Source: Burkholderiales bacterium
GTDB taxonomy: Bacteria > Pseudomonadota > Gammaproteobacteria > Burkholderiales > Burkholderiaceae_C
NCBI GenBank assembly: GCA_003963005.1
Contig: RXJW01000078.1
Span: 1-44,968, forward strand
Reading direction: 5' to 3'
Length of the DNA: 44,968 nucleotides
Positions 27,152 through 35,892 of the stretch are shown here, piece after piece. A model generated the notes under the pieces. The model did no database searches. It saw nothing but the letters and a program-made list of their open reading frames with translations, and was not told the origin of the DNA. How positions within the stretch are numbered: the first letter of the stretch is position 1; each line of letters begins with the position of its first letter. A program made the translations under genes and the position numbers.

Positions 27152-27886
27152 TCAAAGCTGGCTCATGCCACCGTCGATGATGATCTCGGAACCCACGATG
27201 AAGGCGGACTCCGGCGCCGACAGGTGCAGCACGGTCGCCGCGATCTCATCGGGCGTGCCGAAGCGGCCGAGCGGCACCTGGCTCTGGATCTGGGCGACCA
27301 CGTCCTTCAGTTGGGCCGCATCGAAGCCCAGCTTGGCGTGCAGCGGCGTGGTCACCGGGCCAGGGCTGATGACGTTGACGCGCACGCCTTGCGGCAGCAG
27401 CTCGGCCGAGAGCGTTCGCGCCATCGAGATCAGCGCGGCCTTGCTGGCCGCGTAGATCGACGAGCTGGGCATGCCGATGTGCGCATTGATCGAGCCGTTG
27501 AGCACGATGGAGGCGCCGGGCGCGAGCACCGGCTGCAGCGCCTGGATCAGGAAGAAGGCGCCCTTGGCGTTGGTGTTGAAGGTGCGGTCCCAGAGGCCTT
27601 CGCTGACGTCGGCCAGGGGTGCGAACTCGGCGACGCCGGCGTTCACGAACACGGCATCCAGCTGCCGGCCGGCTGCCGCGAGGTGGGCGCCGAGGCTGCG
27701 CGCGCCGAGCAGGTCGGCGGCATCCAGCGGCACGAGTTCGAAGCCCTCATCCACGGCGGGCTTGCCCGGGCGGGTGGTGACGATCACGTGCGCGCCTTCG
27801 GCGCGGAAGGCACGGGCAGCCGCGAGGCCGATGCCGGACAGGCCGCCGGTGACGAGGACGGTCTTGTGGGTGAATCGGGAGGACAT
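27152..27886 (-). CDS. Short-chain dehydrogenase/reductase (SDR)
   Basis: 244 residues, Rossmann-fold NAD(P)-dependent oxidoreductase. The cofactor motif is TGGLSGIG (residues 14-21), NAG is seen in VFVNAGVAEF, and the catalytic Ser-Tyr-Lys set in NGSINAHIGMPSSSIYAASKAAL. The C-terminal PGPVTTPLHAKLG and IDGGMSQL are standard for classical SDRs. The ATG at 27886 gives the normal N-terminus; the frame is open further upstream into the divergent gap. It diverges from a LysR gene 115 bp away, the usual arrangement for LysR control. Substrate unknown. Confidence 0.93.
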   Translation of the reverse strand: MSSRFTHKTVLVTGGLSGIGLAAARAFRAEGAHVIVTTRPGKPAVDEGFELVPLDAADLLGARSLGAHLAAAGRQLDAVFVNAGVAEFAPLADVSEGLWDRTFNTNAKGAFFLIQALQPVLAPGASIVLNGSINAHIGMPSSSIYAASKAALISMARTLSAELLPQGVRVNVISPGPVTTPLHAKLGFDAAQLKDVVAQIQSQVPLGRFGTPDEIAATVLHLSAPESAFIVGSEIIIDGGMSQL

Positions 27887-28001
27887 GATGGAAGCCTTTC
27901 GAGTCAGGTGAAGCGGCGGGTTTGCCGTGGACTCGATACTCGGCGCCTGACCGTCTTTTGACGTCCGGCCCGCTGGGCCGACTCGTGCAAGGCCTTCGAA
28001 C
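27887..28001. promoter_or_regulatory. Divergent SDR-LysR control region
   Basis: 115 bp between the two start codons. GTCAGG (27903-27908) and CCTGAC (27946-27951) form an inverted pair, and CGGCCC/GGGCCG flank a 3-base loop near 27967-27981. LysR-type regulators usually bind T-N11-A sites in such gaps; a candidate was not singled out with confidence. Confidence 0.4.
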
Positions 28002-28916
28002 ATGCTCAGCGACGACGAGATCCAGTTGATGCAGGCCATCGGGGCCAGCGGCAGCCTGACCCGTGCGGCAGCCCGCCTGGGCAAGGCGCCGTCGACCGTG
28101 TCGTACACGCTGCGCCAGATCGAAGGCCGCTTCGACGCGCTGCTCTTCGACCGCCGCCGCTACCGACTGCAGCTCACGCCCGCCGGGGCATTGCTGGTGC
28201 GCGAGGCCGCCCGGCTGCGGGACGACATGCAGCGCCTCACGCGGCGCGTCACGCAGGTGGCCAAGGGCTGGGAAGACCGGCTCTGGATCGTGACCGACGA
28301 GATCATCGAATTCGACACCCTGCTGCCCCTCATCCGCGACTTCGATGCGCTGGACTCCGGCGTCAGCCTTCGCATCACCCACGAGGTGCTGGGCGGCACG
28401 TGGGAGGCGCTGGCCGAGGGCCGGGCCGATCTCGTCATCGGCGCCACGAACGAGCCGCCCGCCGGCGCGGGCGTGCAATGGCGAGAGCTGGGCCAGATGC
28501 GCTGGGTCTTTGCCGTCGCGCCACGCCATCCGCTGGCCGCGGTCCCGGGCGCGCTCACCGCGGAGCAGCTGCAGGCGCACCGCGCCGTCGTGGTGGCCGA
28601 CACCTCGCGGCGCGGCGAAGGCCGCGCCTACGGGCACGGGGCTGGGCAGGTGACGCTGGCGGTGCCGAGCATGGCCGCCAAGATCGACGCGCAATGCGCC
28701 GGCCTGGGGGTCGGCTGGCTGCCGCAGGCGCGGGTGGCGACCCTGCTGGCGCGCGGTGACCTGATCGCCAAGCGCGTGGCCGTGCCGCGCGAGCCGAACA
28801 CGCTCTACGTGGGCTGGCGGGCGAGCGAGGGCCGGGCGCTGGCCTGGTGGCTGGACAAGCTCGACGAGCCGCGCCTGCGCCAGCGGCTGGTGGACGGCAT
28901 CGACCGCGCGCGCTAA
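28002..28916 (+). CDS. LysR family transcriptional regulator
   Basis: 304 residues. An N-terminal winged HTH (LSDDEIQLMQAIGASGSLTRAAARLGKAPSTVSYTLRQIE, residues 2-42) and the periplasmic-binding-like effector domain (LVIGATNEPP, AVAPRHPLA, VPSMAAKIDAQCAGLGVGWLP) are clear. Length is standard. It diverges from the SDR gene and likely regulates it; the effector is unknown. It ends 4 bases into the convergent sensor kinase gene, their stop codons overlapping. Confidence 0.93.
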   Translation: MLSDDEIQLMQAIGASGSLTRAAARLGKAPSTVSYTLRQIEGRFDALLFDRRRYRLQLTPAGALLVREAARLRDDMQRLTRRVTQVAKGWEDRLWIVTDEIIEFDTLLPLIRDFDALDSGVSLRITHEVLGGTWEALAEGRADLVIGATNEPPAGAGVQWRELGQMRWVFAVAPRHPLAAVPGALTAEQLQAHRAVVVADTSRRGEGRAYGHGAGQVTLAVPSMAAKIDAQCAGLGVGWLPQARVATLLARGDLIAKRVAVPREPNTLYVGWRASEGRALAWWLDKLDEPRLRQRLVDGIDRAR

Positions 28917-30289
28917 CCCGCGGGCAGCACCAGCCGCGCGATGCAGCCCCTGGGTGCTGCCGGCGCGAGCATGGCGCTGCCGCCGTGCCGCTCGGCGATC
29001 TCGCGCACGATGGCCAGGCCCAGGCCGCAGCCGTCGCCGCTGGCCTGCACGCGCACGAAGCGCTCGAACACGCGCTCACGCCACTCGGGCGGCAGACCCG
29101 GCCCGTCGTCTTCGACCTCCAGCCAGACGTCGTCCGCGGCGCGGCGCAGCCGGACGGTGATCGTGGCACCCGCCCCGGCGTAGCGAATGGCGTTGTCGAC
29201 CAGGTTCACGAGGGCCTCGCGCAGCAGCAGCGCCACGCCCTGCACGCGCAGTCCCGGTGCGGTGATCTCCACGCCGAGATCGCAGCCGGCCGCCAGCGCA
29301 CGCGGCACCCACTCCCTGGCCACGTCCTGCACGAGTGCGTCGCAGTCCACCGGCGTCCAGCCCTGGGCTGCCACCGCTTCGGGCTCGGCGCGGGCCAGCA
29401 CCAGCAGCTGCGACACCAGCCGCGCGCCGCGCACGGCGCTTTCGTGCACGCGCTCCAGGCGCTGGCGCAGCGCCGGGTCGGTGGCGGCCGCGAGCGCGAG
29501 TTCGGTCTGGCTCTTGAGGCCGGCCAGCGGCGTGCGCAGCTGGTGGGCGGCATCGCTGATGAAGCGGCGCTGCTGGGCCAGGCTCTGCTGTACCTGGCCC
29601 AGCAGTTCGTTCAAGGCGCCGGCGAGCGCGCTCACTTCGGGCGGCGCAGCCTGCAGCTGCACCGGGTCCAGCGCGTCGGCGCGGCGGCCTTCCATCTCGC
29701 GCTGCAGTTCGGCCAGCGGGCGCAGACCGCGGCGGATGCCGGCCCACACGCCCGCGCTCATCAGCGCGATGAGCACCGACAGCGGCAAGGCCGTGTCCAG
29801 CAGCATGCGGCGAGCCAGCAGCTCGCGCGGTGCGCTGGCGCGCGCGATCTGCACGCGCAGCGTCGAGTCGGCCGCGCCGGCCGCGCCGAGGTGCAGGTCC
29901 AGCGAGACGACACGCATCGGCTCCGGCGCCACGGTGTCATAGAAGACCGGCTGACCCAGCGCAGGCTCGACCGGCGGCGGCGGCACATGGGCGTCGCCCA
30001 GCAGGAACTGCCCCGGGGGTGAGCTGACGGTGTACATCACGCGGTCGTCCGGGTCGGCGCTCAGGATGTCCTGCGCCGAGCGCGGCAGGTCGACGAACAG
30101 ACCGCTGGCCGTGGGCTTGATCTGGCGCGCGAGCGCGCGGGCCGCTTGCAGCAGGCTCGCGTCCACGAGTTCATCGGCATGGCGGCTCGCCACCCGGTAG
30201 GCGCCGAAGGCCGCCACCAGCCACAGCACGATCTGCGGCAGCAGCAGCCACAGCAGGAGCTGCCGGTGCAGAGAGCGGCTGACCGGCAT
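28913..30289 (-). CDS. Sensor histidine kinase (TctE/QseC-like)
   Basis: 458 residues. Two membrane segments: LLLWLLLPQIVLWLVAAFGA (residues 11-30) and LLDTALPLSVLIALMSAGVW (163-182) flank a periplasmic domain of the 2CSK_N kind. A HAMP-like linker precedes the H-box FISDAAHQLRTPLAGL (His249). N-, G1- and G2-boxes follow as NLVDNAIRYAGAG, EVEDDGPGLPPEWRERVFERF and GLGLAIVREIAERHGGS. The ATG at 30289 overlaps the response regulator stop by one base. It pairs with that regulator and is convergent with the LysR gene. The periplasmic ligand is unknown. Confidence 0.93.
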   Translation of the reverse strand: MPVSRSLHRQLLLWLLLPQIVLWLVAAFGAYRVASRHADELVDASLLQAARALARQIKPTASGLFVDLPRSAQDILSADPDDRVMYTVSSPPGQFLLGDAHVPPPPVEPALGQPVFYDTVAPEPMRVVSLDLHLGAAGAADSTLRVQIARASAPRELLARRMLLDTALPLSVLIALMSAGVWAGIRRGLRPLAELQREMEGRRADALDPVQLQAAPPEVSALAGALNELLGQVQQSLAQQRRFISDAAHQLRTPLAGLKSQTELALAAATDPALRQRLERVHESAVRGARLVSQLLVLARAEPEAVAAQGWTPVDCDALVQDVAREWVPRALAAGCDLGVEITAPGLRVQGVALLLREALVNLVDNAIRYAGAGATITVRLRRAADDVWLEVEDDGPGLPPEWRERVFERFVRVQASGDGCGLGLAIVREIAERHGGSAMLAPAAPRGCIARLVLPAG

Positions 30290-30957
30290 CACGCGGGCGA
30301 CGCGGTCGCCTCCAGCAGGTAGCCCAGGCCGCGCACGGTGCGCACGGCCAGGCCCGAGCCTTCGAGCTTCTTGCGCAGGCGGTGGATGTAGACCTCGATG
30401 GAGCCGCCGGCGCTGTCTTCGCTGCCCCAGGCGGCCACGATCTGGGGCTTGGTGACGACGCGGTCGCGCTCGGTCACGAGCAGGTCCAGCAGCGTCCATT
30501 CGCGCGGGCTCAGCTCCAGCTGCTCGCCGCCCACGGTGGCGCGGCGCGCGCCGCGGTCCAGGCTCAGGCGGCGCAGCTGCTGGCTCTGCGTGGCCGGGCG
30601 GCCGCGGCGCATCAGTGCGTGCAGCCGGGCCTCCAGCTCGGGGAAATCGAAAGGCTTGGTGAGGTAGTCGTCCGCCCCGGCCTGCAGGCCGGCAACGCGA
30701 TGCTCCAGCGCATCCAGCGCGGTCAGGATGAGGATGGGCAGTGTGCGCCCCGCCTCGCGCACGCGCTTGAGCACGGTCAGGCCGTCCACCAGCGGCAGGC
30801 CGACGTCGAGGATGGCCACGTCGAAGTCCTGCTTGCGCAGCAGGTACTCGGCCACCGCGCCGTTGTCGGCCCACTCGACCTTGAACGCGGCGTTCAGCAA
30901 CTGCTGCTGCAGGGCATCCGCCAGCAGCGGGTCATCTTCGGCAAGCAGCAGATTCAT
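30289..30957 (-). CDS. OmpR-family response regulator (QseB/PmrA/TctD-like)
   Basis: 222 residues. Receiver domain with LLLAEDDPLL, phosphoacceptor Asp51 (AILDVGLP), switch Thr and Lys in LILTALD and YLTKPFDFPELEARL; C-terminal winged helix LELSPREWTLLDLLV, SIEVYIHRLRKKLEG, VRTVRGLGYLLE. It pairs with the sensor kinase directly downstream. It diverges from the sugar-binding protein gene with a 99-bp gap that contains spaced TTAA sites like a PmrA/QseB box, so it probably regulates the transporter and itself. The specific signal is not known. Confidence 0.93.
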   Translation of the reverse strand: MNLLLAEDDPLLADALQQQLLNAAFKVEWADNGAVAEYLLRKQDFDVAILDVGLPLVDGLTVLKRVREAGRTLPILILTALDALEHRVAGLQAGADDYLTKPFDFPELEARLHALMRRGRPATQSQQLRRLSLDRGARRATVGGEQLELSPREWTLLDLLVTERDRVVTKPQIVAAWGSEDSAGGSIEVYIHRLRKKLEGSGLAVRTVRGLGYLLEATASPA

Positions 30958-31011
30958 GGCGCGTGACTGTAGCGGGCACGGCCGGGGCCATGCCGCCGCA
31001 TCGACATGCTG

Positions 31012-31036
31012 GTTAATACGATGTTAAGTTTATTAA
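31012..31036. promoter_or_regulatory. PmrA/QseB-type direct-repeat box
   Basis: GTTAAT at 31012-31017 and GTTAAG at 31023-31028 give TTAA-N7-TTAA, matching the usual TTAAK-N6-TTAAK form of PmrA/QseB boxes; a third TTAA is at 31033. It lies in an unusually AT-rich patch of the 99-bp gap between the response regulator and the sugar-binding protein gene, so the divergent regulator is the likely binder. Confidence 0.6.
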
Positions 31037-31056
31037 TTGTCAGTAATCATCGGGGG

Positions 31057-32291
31057 ATGTCCCGCCACTGCCTGCTCGCCCTGCTCCTGCCGGCCCGCCT
31101 GGCCCTCGCAGGCCCGCAGGCGGATGTCGTGCACTGGTGGACCTCGCCGGGCGAGGTGGCGGCCAAGCACGCGCTGGCCGACGCCTACCGCGCTGCCGGC
31201 GGCCAGTGGCGGGACCTCGCCCTGGTCGCGTCCGAACAGGCCCGCAGCGTCGTGCAGCTGCGCATCCGCGCCCACAACCCGCCGCTGGCGGCGCAGTTCA
31301 ACCCGTCGCTGGAGCTGGCGCAGCTGGCCCGCGAAGGCCGGCTGAACCCGCTGGACGACCTGGCTGCCCGCGAGCGCTGGCCGAGCGTGCTGCCGGCCGT
31401 CCTGATGGAGGCCATCCGCGTGGACGGCCATGTCGTGGCCGCGCCGCTGAGCGTGCACATGCCGGTGTGGCTGTGGAGCTCCAGGGCGGCGCTCGCCCGG
31501 GCCGGCGTGAAGGCCGAGCCGCGCACGATGGACGAACTCTTCGCCGCGCTGGACAAGCTCCAGGCGGCTGGCCTGGTGCCACTGGCGCATGGCGGCGAGC
31601 CCTGGCAGGACCTGAACCTCTTCACCGCCGTGCTGGCCAACCAGGGCGGCCGCGACCTGTACCTCGCCGTGCTGCGGGACCGCGATCCGGTCGCGCTGCA
31701 GGGTGAGGCCCTGCGGGGCGTGCTCACCACGTTCAAGCGCCTGCACCGCTACGTGGACGCGGCCTCGCCAGGCCGCAGCTGGAGCGACACCACCCGCCTC
31801 CTGATCAGCGGGCGGGCGGGCTTCCAGTTCATGGGCGACTGGGTGAAGGGCGAGTTCACCGCGGCAGGCCAGCAGCCCGGGCGGGACTACGGCTGCTCAC
31901 CGGGCCTGCAGGCCCGCGCCCCGTACGTGGTCAGCGGCGACGTGCTCGTCTTCCCGCGCGGCACCGACACGGCGGCGCCGGCGGCCCAGCAACTGCTCGC
32001 GCGGGTGGCCGTCGCACCCGCCACGCAACTGGCCTACAGCGCCCGCAAAGGCTCGGTGCCGGTGCGCACCGACCTCGACACCCGCTCGCTGGACGCCTGT
32101 GCCCAGCAAGGCGCGGCTGCGCTGCGCGACGCCAGCCGCCTGGTGGGCAACACCGAAATGCTGCTGTCGGCCGACCAGCAGGCCGCGCTCGAACGCGCCG
32201 TCAGCGAGTTCTGGCAGCGCGACATTCCCGCCGCCTCGGCGCAGCAGCGCATCGCCGCCGTGCTGCAGAACAACACCCCCCGGAGACTTCC

Positions 32292-32295
<4 letters not shown>
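31057..32295 (+). CDS. Sugar ABC transporter substrate-binding protein
   Basis: 412 residues from the ATG at 31057 (GGGGG upstream); the frame stays open upstream. A short signal peptide (MSRHCLLALLLPARLALAG) precedes a family 1 extracellular solute-binding fold: VVHWWTSPGEVAAKHALADAYRAAGG, FNPSLELAQLAREG, PLSVHMPVWLWSSRAALARAGV, GRAGFQFMGDWVKGEF and YVVSGDVLVFPRG. This looks like the glucose/mannose-type (GtsA-like) binding proteins, but the sugar is not proven. Its stop overlaps the ATPase ATG. No permease genes follow, which is unusual for this operon type. Confidence 0.9.
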
Positions 32296-33353
<1,058 letters not shown>

Positions 33354-33458
33354 GACAGACTTCACGCCGCGGACGTTTTGACCGATGCATGCCGCGCATC
33401 TGTCACGAAGCCCTGCTGGAATCGCGCGCTCGTCTGACGTTTGCTGCCGTACCTCCTC

Positions 33459-34238
33459 ATGACTGACCTGAACCGCGCGGCCCGCCGATGGGCCGGCCTG
33501 GCCGCGCTGGCGACCCTGCCCCTGGTAGCGCCGGCGCCAGGCATCGCCCAGACGCCGGCGCCCGCCCCGGCCCCCGCACCGACGACTGCCGCCGAGCGTG
33601 CGCAGCGTGACGCCGAGCGCGTGTTCGAGTTCATCAAGTTCCACACGCTGCGGCCGAAGACCATCGAGCCGCCCCGCCCGGCCCGGGCCCCATCCCCGGC
33701 GACCGCACCGGCCCCCACGCCCGCCGCGTCGGCGGAGCGCGCCAGCCCGGCAGCGCGGCCGGCGCCGGCAGACGCGCCGGCCAAGCCGACGGCGAGCCTG
33801 CCCGCCAGCACAGCGCCGACCACGCCGCCGCCCCCCGCGGCCACGCCGGTGGCGCCGTCCGTCGCGGCTCCGGTGGTGGTCCCGATCACGGCGCCAGAGG
33901 CGGCCCCGCCGCCGCCCCTGACCACGGTGCCTGCTCCGGCGCAGGCCCCCGCGACGGCCACCGACGACGACGAAGCCGACGACGCCGCGCTGCAGCTGCA
34001 GAGCTTTGTCGCCCCGGTGCTGCCACCGGCCGTGCAGGCGACGCTCGGTGCCGGCGCACGCAACGTCAAGGTGCGGTTCACCGTGGAAGCCGACGGCCGC
34101 GTGAGCCAGGCCGAGGCTGCCGCGACCGTGCCCCGGCGCCTGGCCAAGCCCGCCGTGGACGCCATCCTGCAGTGGCGTTTCGCGCCGTTGCCGCAGCCGC
34201 GCACGGTCGAGGTGGAGATCGCATTCCGGCGCGACTGA
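33459..34238 (+). CDS. TonB C-terminal domain protein with Pro/Ala-rich linker
   Basis: 259 residues from ATG 33459. The C-terminal domain (PAVQATLGAGARNVKVRFTVEADGRVSQAEAA and LAKPAVDAILQWRFAPLPQPRTVEVEIAFRRD) fits the TonB_C fold that contacts TonB-dependent receptors. The middle (about residues 30-165) is a Pro/Ala-rich extended linker that could span the periplasm. The N-terminus WAGLAALATLPLVAPAPGIAQ looks more like a cleavable signal than a long membrane anchor, unlike classic TonB. It lies between the sugar ATPase and a convergent outer-membrane-type gene, with no exbBD nearby. Confidence 0.75.
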   Translation: MTDLNRAARRWAGLAALATLPLVAPAPGIAQTPAPAPAPAPTTAAERAQRDAERVFEFIKFHTLRPKTIEPPRPARAPSPATAPAPTPAASAERASPAARPAPADAPAKPTASLPASTAPTTPPPPAATPVAPSVAAPVVVPITAPEAAPPPPLTTVPAPAQAPATATDDDEADDAALQLQSFVAPVLPPAVQATLGAGARNVKVRFTVEADGRVSQAEAAATVPRRLAKPAVDAILQWRFAPLPQPRTVEVEIAFRRD

Positions 34239-34252
34239 TCGGCCAGCGCCGC

Positions 34253-35782
34253 TCAGCGCGAGGGCAGCGAGAAGCGGTAGTCGAGCCCGAACGAGAGGTT
34301 GTCGGCTTCGAACCGGCCGCCCGAACTGCCGCGGGCCTGCACGCGCCCGACGCCGGCGCTGAGCGCCAGCCGCTCATCCATCAGCCACCGCAGGCCGGCG
34401 GCGAGCTTGGTGGTGCGGCCATGCACGTTGGCCCCCACGAGGCCCTGGGCCCAGGCCTGCCAGTGCTCGCCCGGCCCGGCCAGGGTCTGCAGGCCCAGCC
34501 CACCCAGCATCTCTGCATAGCCGGGGTAGCCCAGGTAGGCGTTGTAGGCGCCCGAGGCCTGCAGCGGCAGGTAGACGCGGGCGCCGAGCGGCAGGTCGAG
34601 TTGCAGGCCGAGCATCTGCACCGCCGGGCGCGGCACGTCTCGGTAGCGCAGGCGCGCGTCAGTCTGGTGCAGCACCGACAGCCGAAAGCCCTGGTACGTG
34701 GCGGGCCCGGAGGCATCGCCGCCCGGACCAGCCCCCAGGTGCCGCGTGAGACTGAGCCCATAGGTGAGGTTGCGCGAGGTGCCCGTGGGGGCCACGAGTG
34801 CGCCGGCACTCAGCGCGAGGCCGACTTCGCGCGTCAGCGTCAGCTCGGCAGCCAGCTTGGGATAGAGCAGCAGGCCGGCACGCGTGTCGATCACGTCCGG
34901 CGCGTAGCCACCGGACCCCAACCCCAGCTGGGCATACAGCGTGACCGCCGGGCTCAGTCGCAGCCGCTGGCCGACACCACCGAGCAGCTGGTTGTAGAGC
35001 GGCAGGCCGGCATAGCCCATGCCCAATGAGGCAAAGCCGTAGCTGTCCGCCGCGAAGTAGTGGGCGTACTGCAGCTCGGCCAGTCGAATGGTTGCGCGGT
35101 TGCTGCCGCGGGGCGCTCGCTGGGCGTAGTTGTCCAGCCCCAGCGTGAGCATGCTCTCGCCCACCTCGCGGGCCGCGACGGCCTCGTCCACCGTCGACAG
35201 CCGCTGCCCGGCCGCCGAGAACGGCGCCGAGAGATAGCTGAAGGGCCGCTCGACCAGCAGGTTGAACTGGCTGCTGTCGATGAGCGCACCGCGGAACTTC
35301 ATGCGCGTCCAGGTCCCGCCGAGCGTGAAGTCGCCGAGGTCGTAGGCCAGCCCGGCATAGGCCTTGGCCAGGCCCCCGCTGCCGGACAGCCGCTTGCTGT
35401 GCTCCACGTCGCGACCACCACCGCCACCGCCCAGGGCGACGCCGGCGACACCGAGCACACGTCCCCCGAGCCGCTGGCGCAGATGCAAGCCGATATCGGC
35501 GGCGATGAAGCCGCCATAGGCCCCCTGCACGAGCGGTGCCTGAAAGCCGGCCCCGGCATAGACGCTGTCGGTGAGCCGGTGGTAGGCGTGCGCGCCGAGG
35601 AAGTCGATCGGGCGATCACCCGGCACGCGCACCGATTGGTACTCCAGCGTGAACAGGCCTTCCGACCGGCGCAGTGCCCCCTGCGCCTCGGCAGAGGGCT
35701 GCGCCCGCGCGGGAAGCGCGAGCAGCGGCGCCAGCAGGCAGGGAGCGAGGAAGTGGCGCGCGGCGTGTCGTCGCATGGGCAT
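34253..35782 (-). CDS. Probable outer-membrane beta-barrel protein
   Basis: 509 residues with a signal peptide (LAPCLLAPLLALPARAQ). The mature sequence shows a beta-barrel-like alternation of aromatic and small residues in many strands, e.g. YAGAGFQAPLVQGAYGGFIAADIGLHLRQ, LAKAYAGLAYDLGDFTLGGTWTRMKFRG and the terminal FEADNLSFGLDYRFSLPSR, which ends in an aromatic-rich strand with a final Arg rather than Phe. No named family is recognised. The ATG at 35782 follows no clear SD. It is convergent with the TonB-C gene, 14 bp apart. It may be an outer-membrane channel or receptor; function unknown. Confidence 0.65.
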   Translation of the reverse strand: MPMRRHAARHFLAPCLLAPLLALPARAQPSAEAQGALRRSEGLFTLEYQSVRVPGDRPIDFLGAHAYHRLTDSVYAGAGFQAPLVQGAYGGFIAADIGLHLRQRLGGRVLGVAGVALGGGGGGRDVEHSKRLSGSGGLAKAYAGLAYDLGDFTLGGTWTRMKFRGALIDSSQFNLLVERPFSYLSAPFSAAGQRLSTVDEAVAAREVGESMLTLGLDNYAQRAPRGSNRATIRLAELQYAHYFAADSYGFASLGMGYAGLPLYNQLLGGVGQRLRLSPAVTLYAQLGLGSGGYAPDVIDTRAGLLLYPKLAAELTLTREVGLALSAGALVAPTGTSRNLTYGLSLTRHLGAGPGGDASGPATYQGFRLSVLHQTDARLRYRDVPRPAVQMLGLQLDLPLGARVYLPLQASGAYNAYLGYPGYAEMLGGLGLQTLAGPGEHWQAWAQGLVGANVHGRTTKLAAGLRWLMDERLALSAGVGRVQARGSSGGRFEADNLSFGLDYRFSLPSR

Positions 35783-35834
35783 GAAGGGTCAGCACGTTTG
35801 GGGCGCTAGTGCCCCGCACCACCATCCTGCCTCA

Positions 35835-35878
35835 GAAAACAAGCGGCCGGCGCCATCCCCCTGGATGAAGCCGGCCGC
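35835..35878 (-). terminator. Terminator after the dockerin peptidase gene
   Basis: GCGGCCGGC (35843-35851) pairs with GCCGGCCGC (35870-35878), enclosing an inner ATCC/GGAT pair. On the minus strand it is followed by TTGTTTTC. It lies 15 bp after the peptidase stop and separates it from the beta-barrel gene. Confidence 0.75.
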
Positions 35879-35892
35879 AGGCGCCAGGGCGA

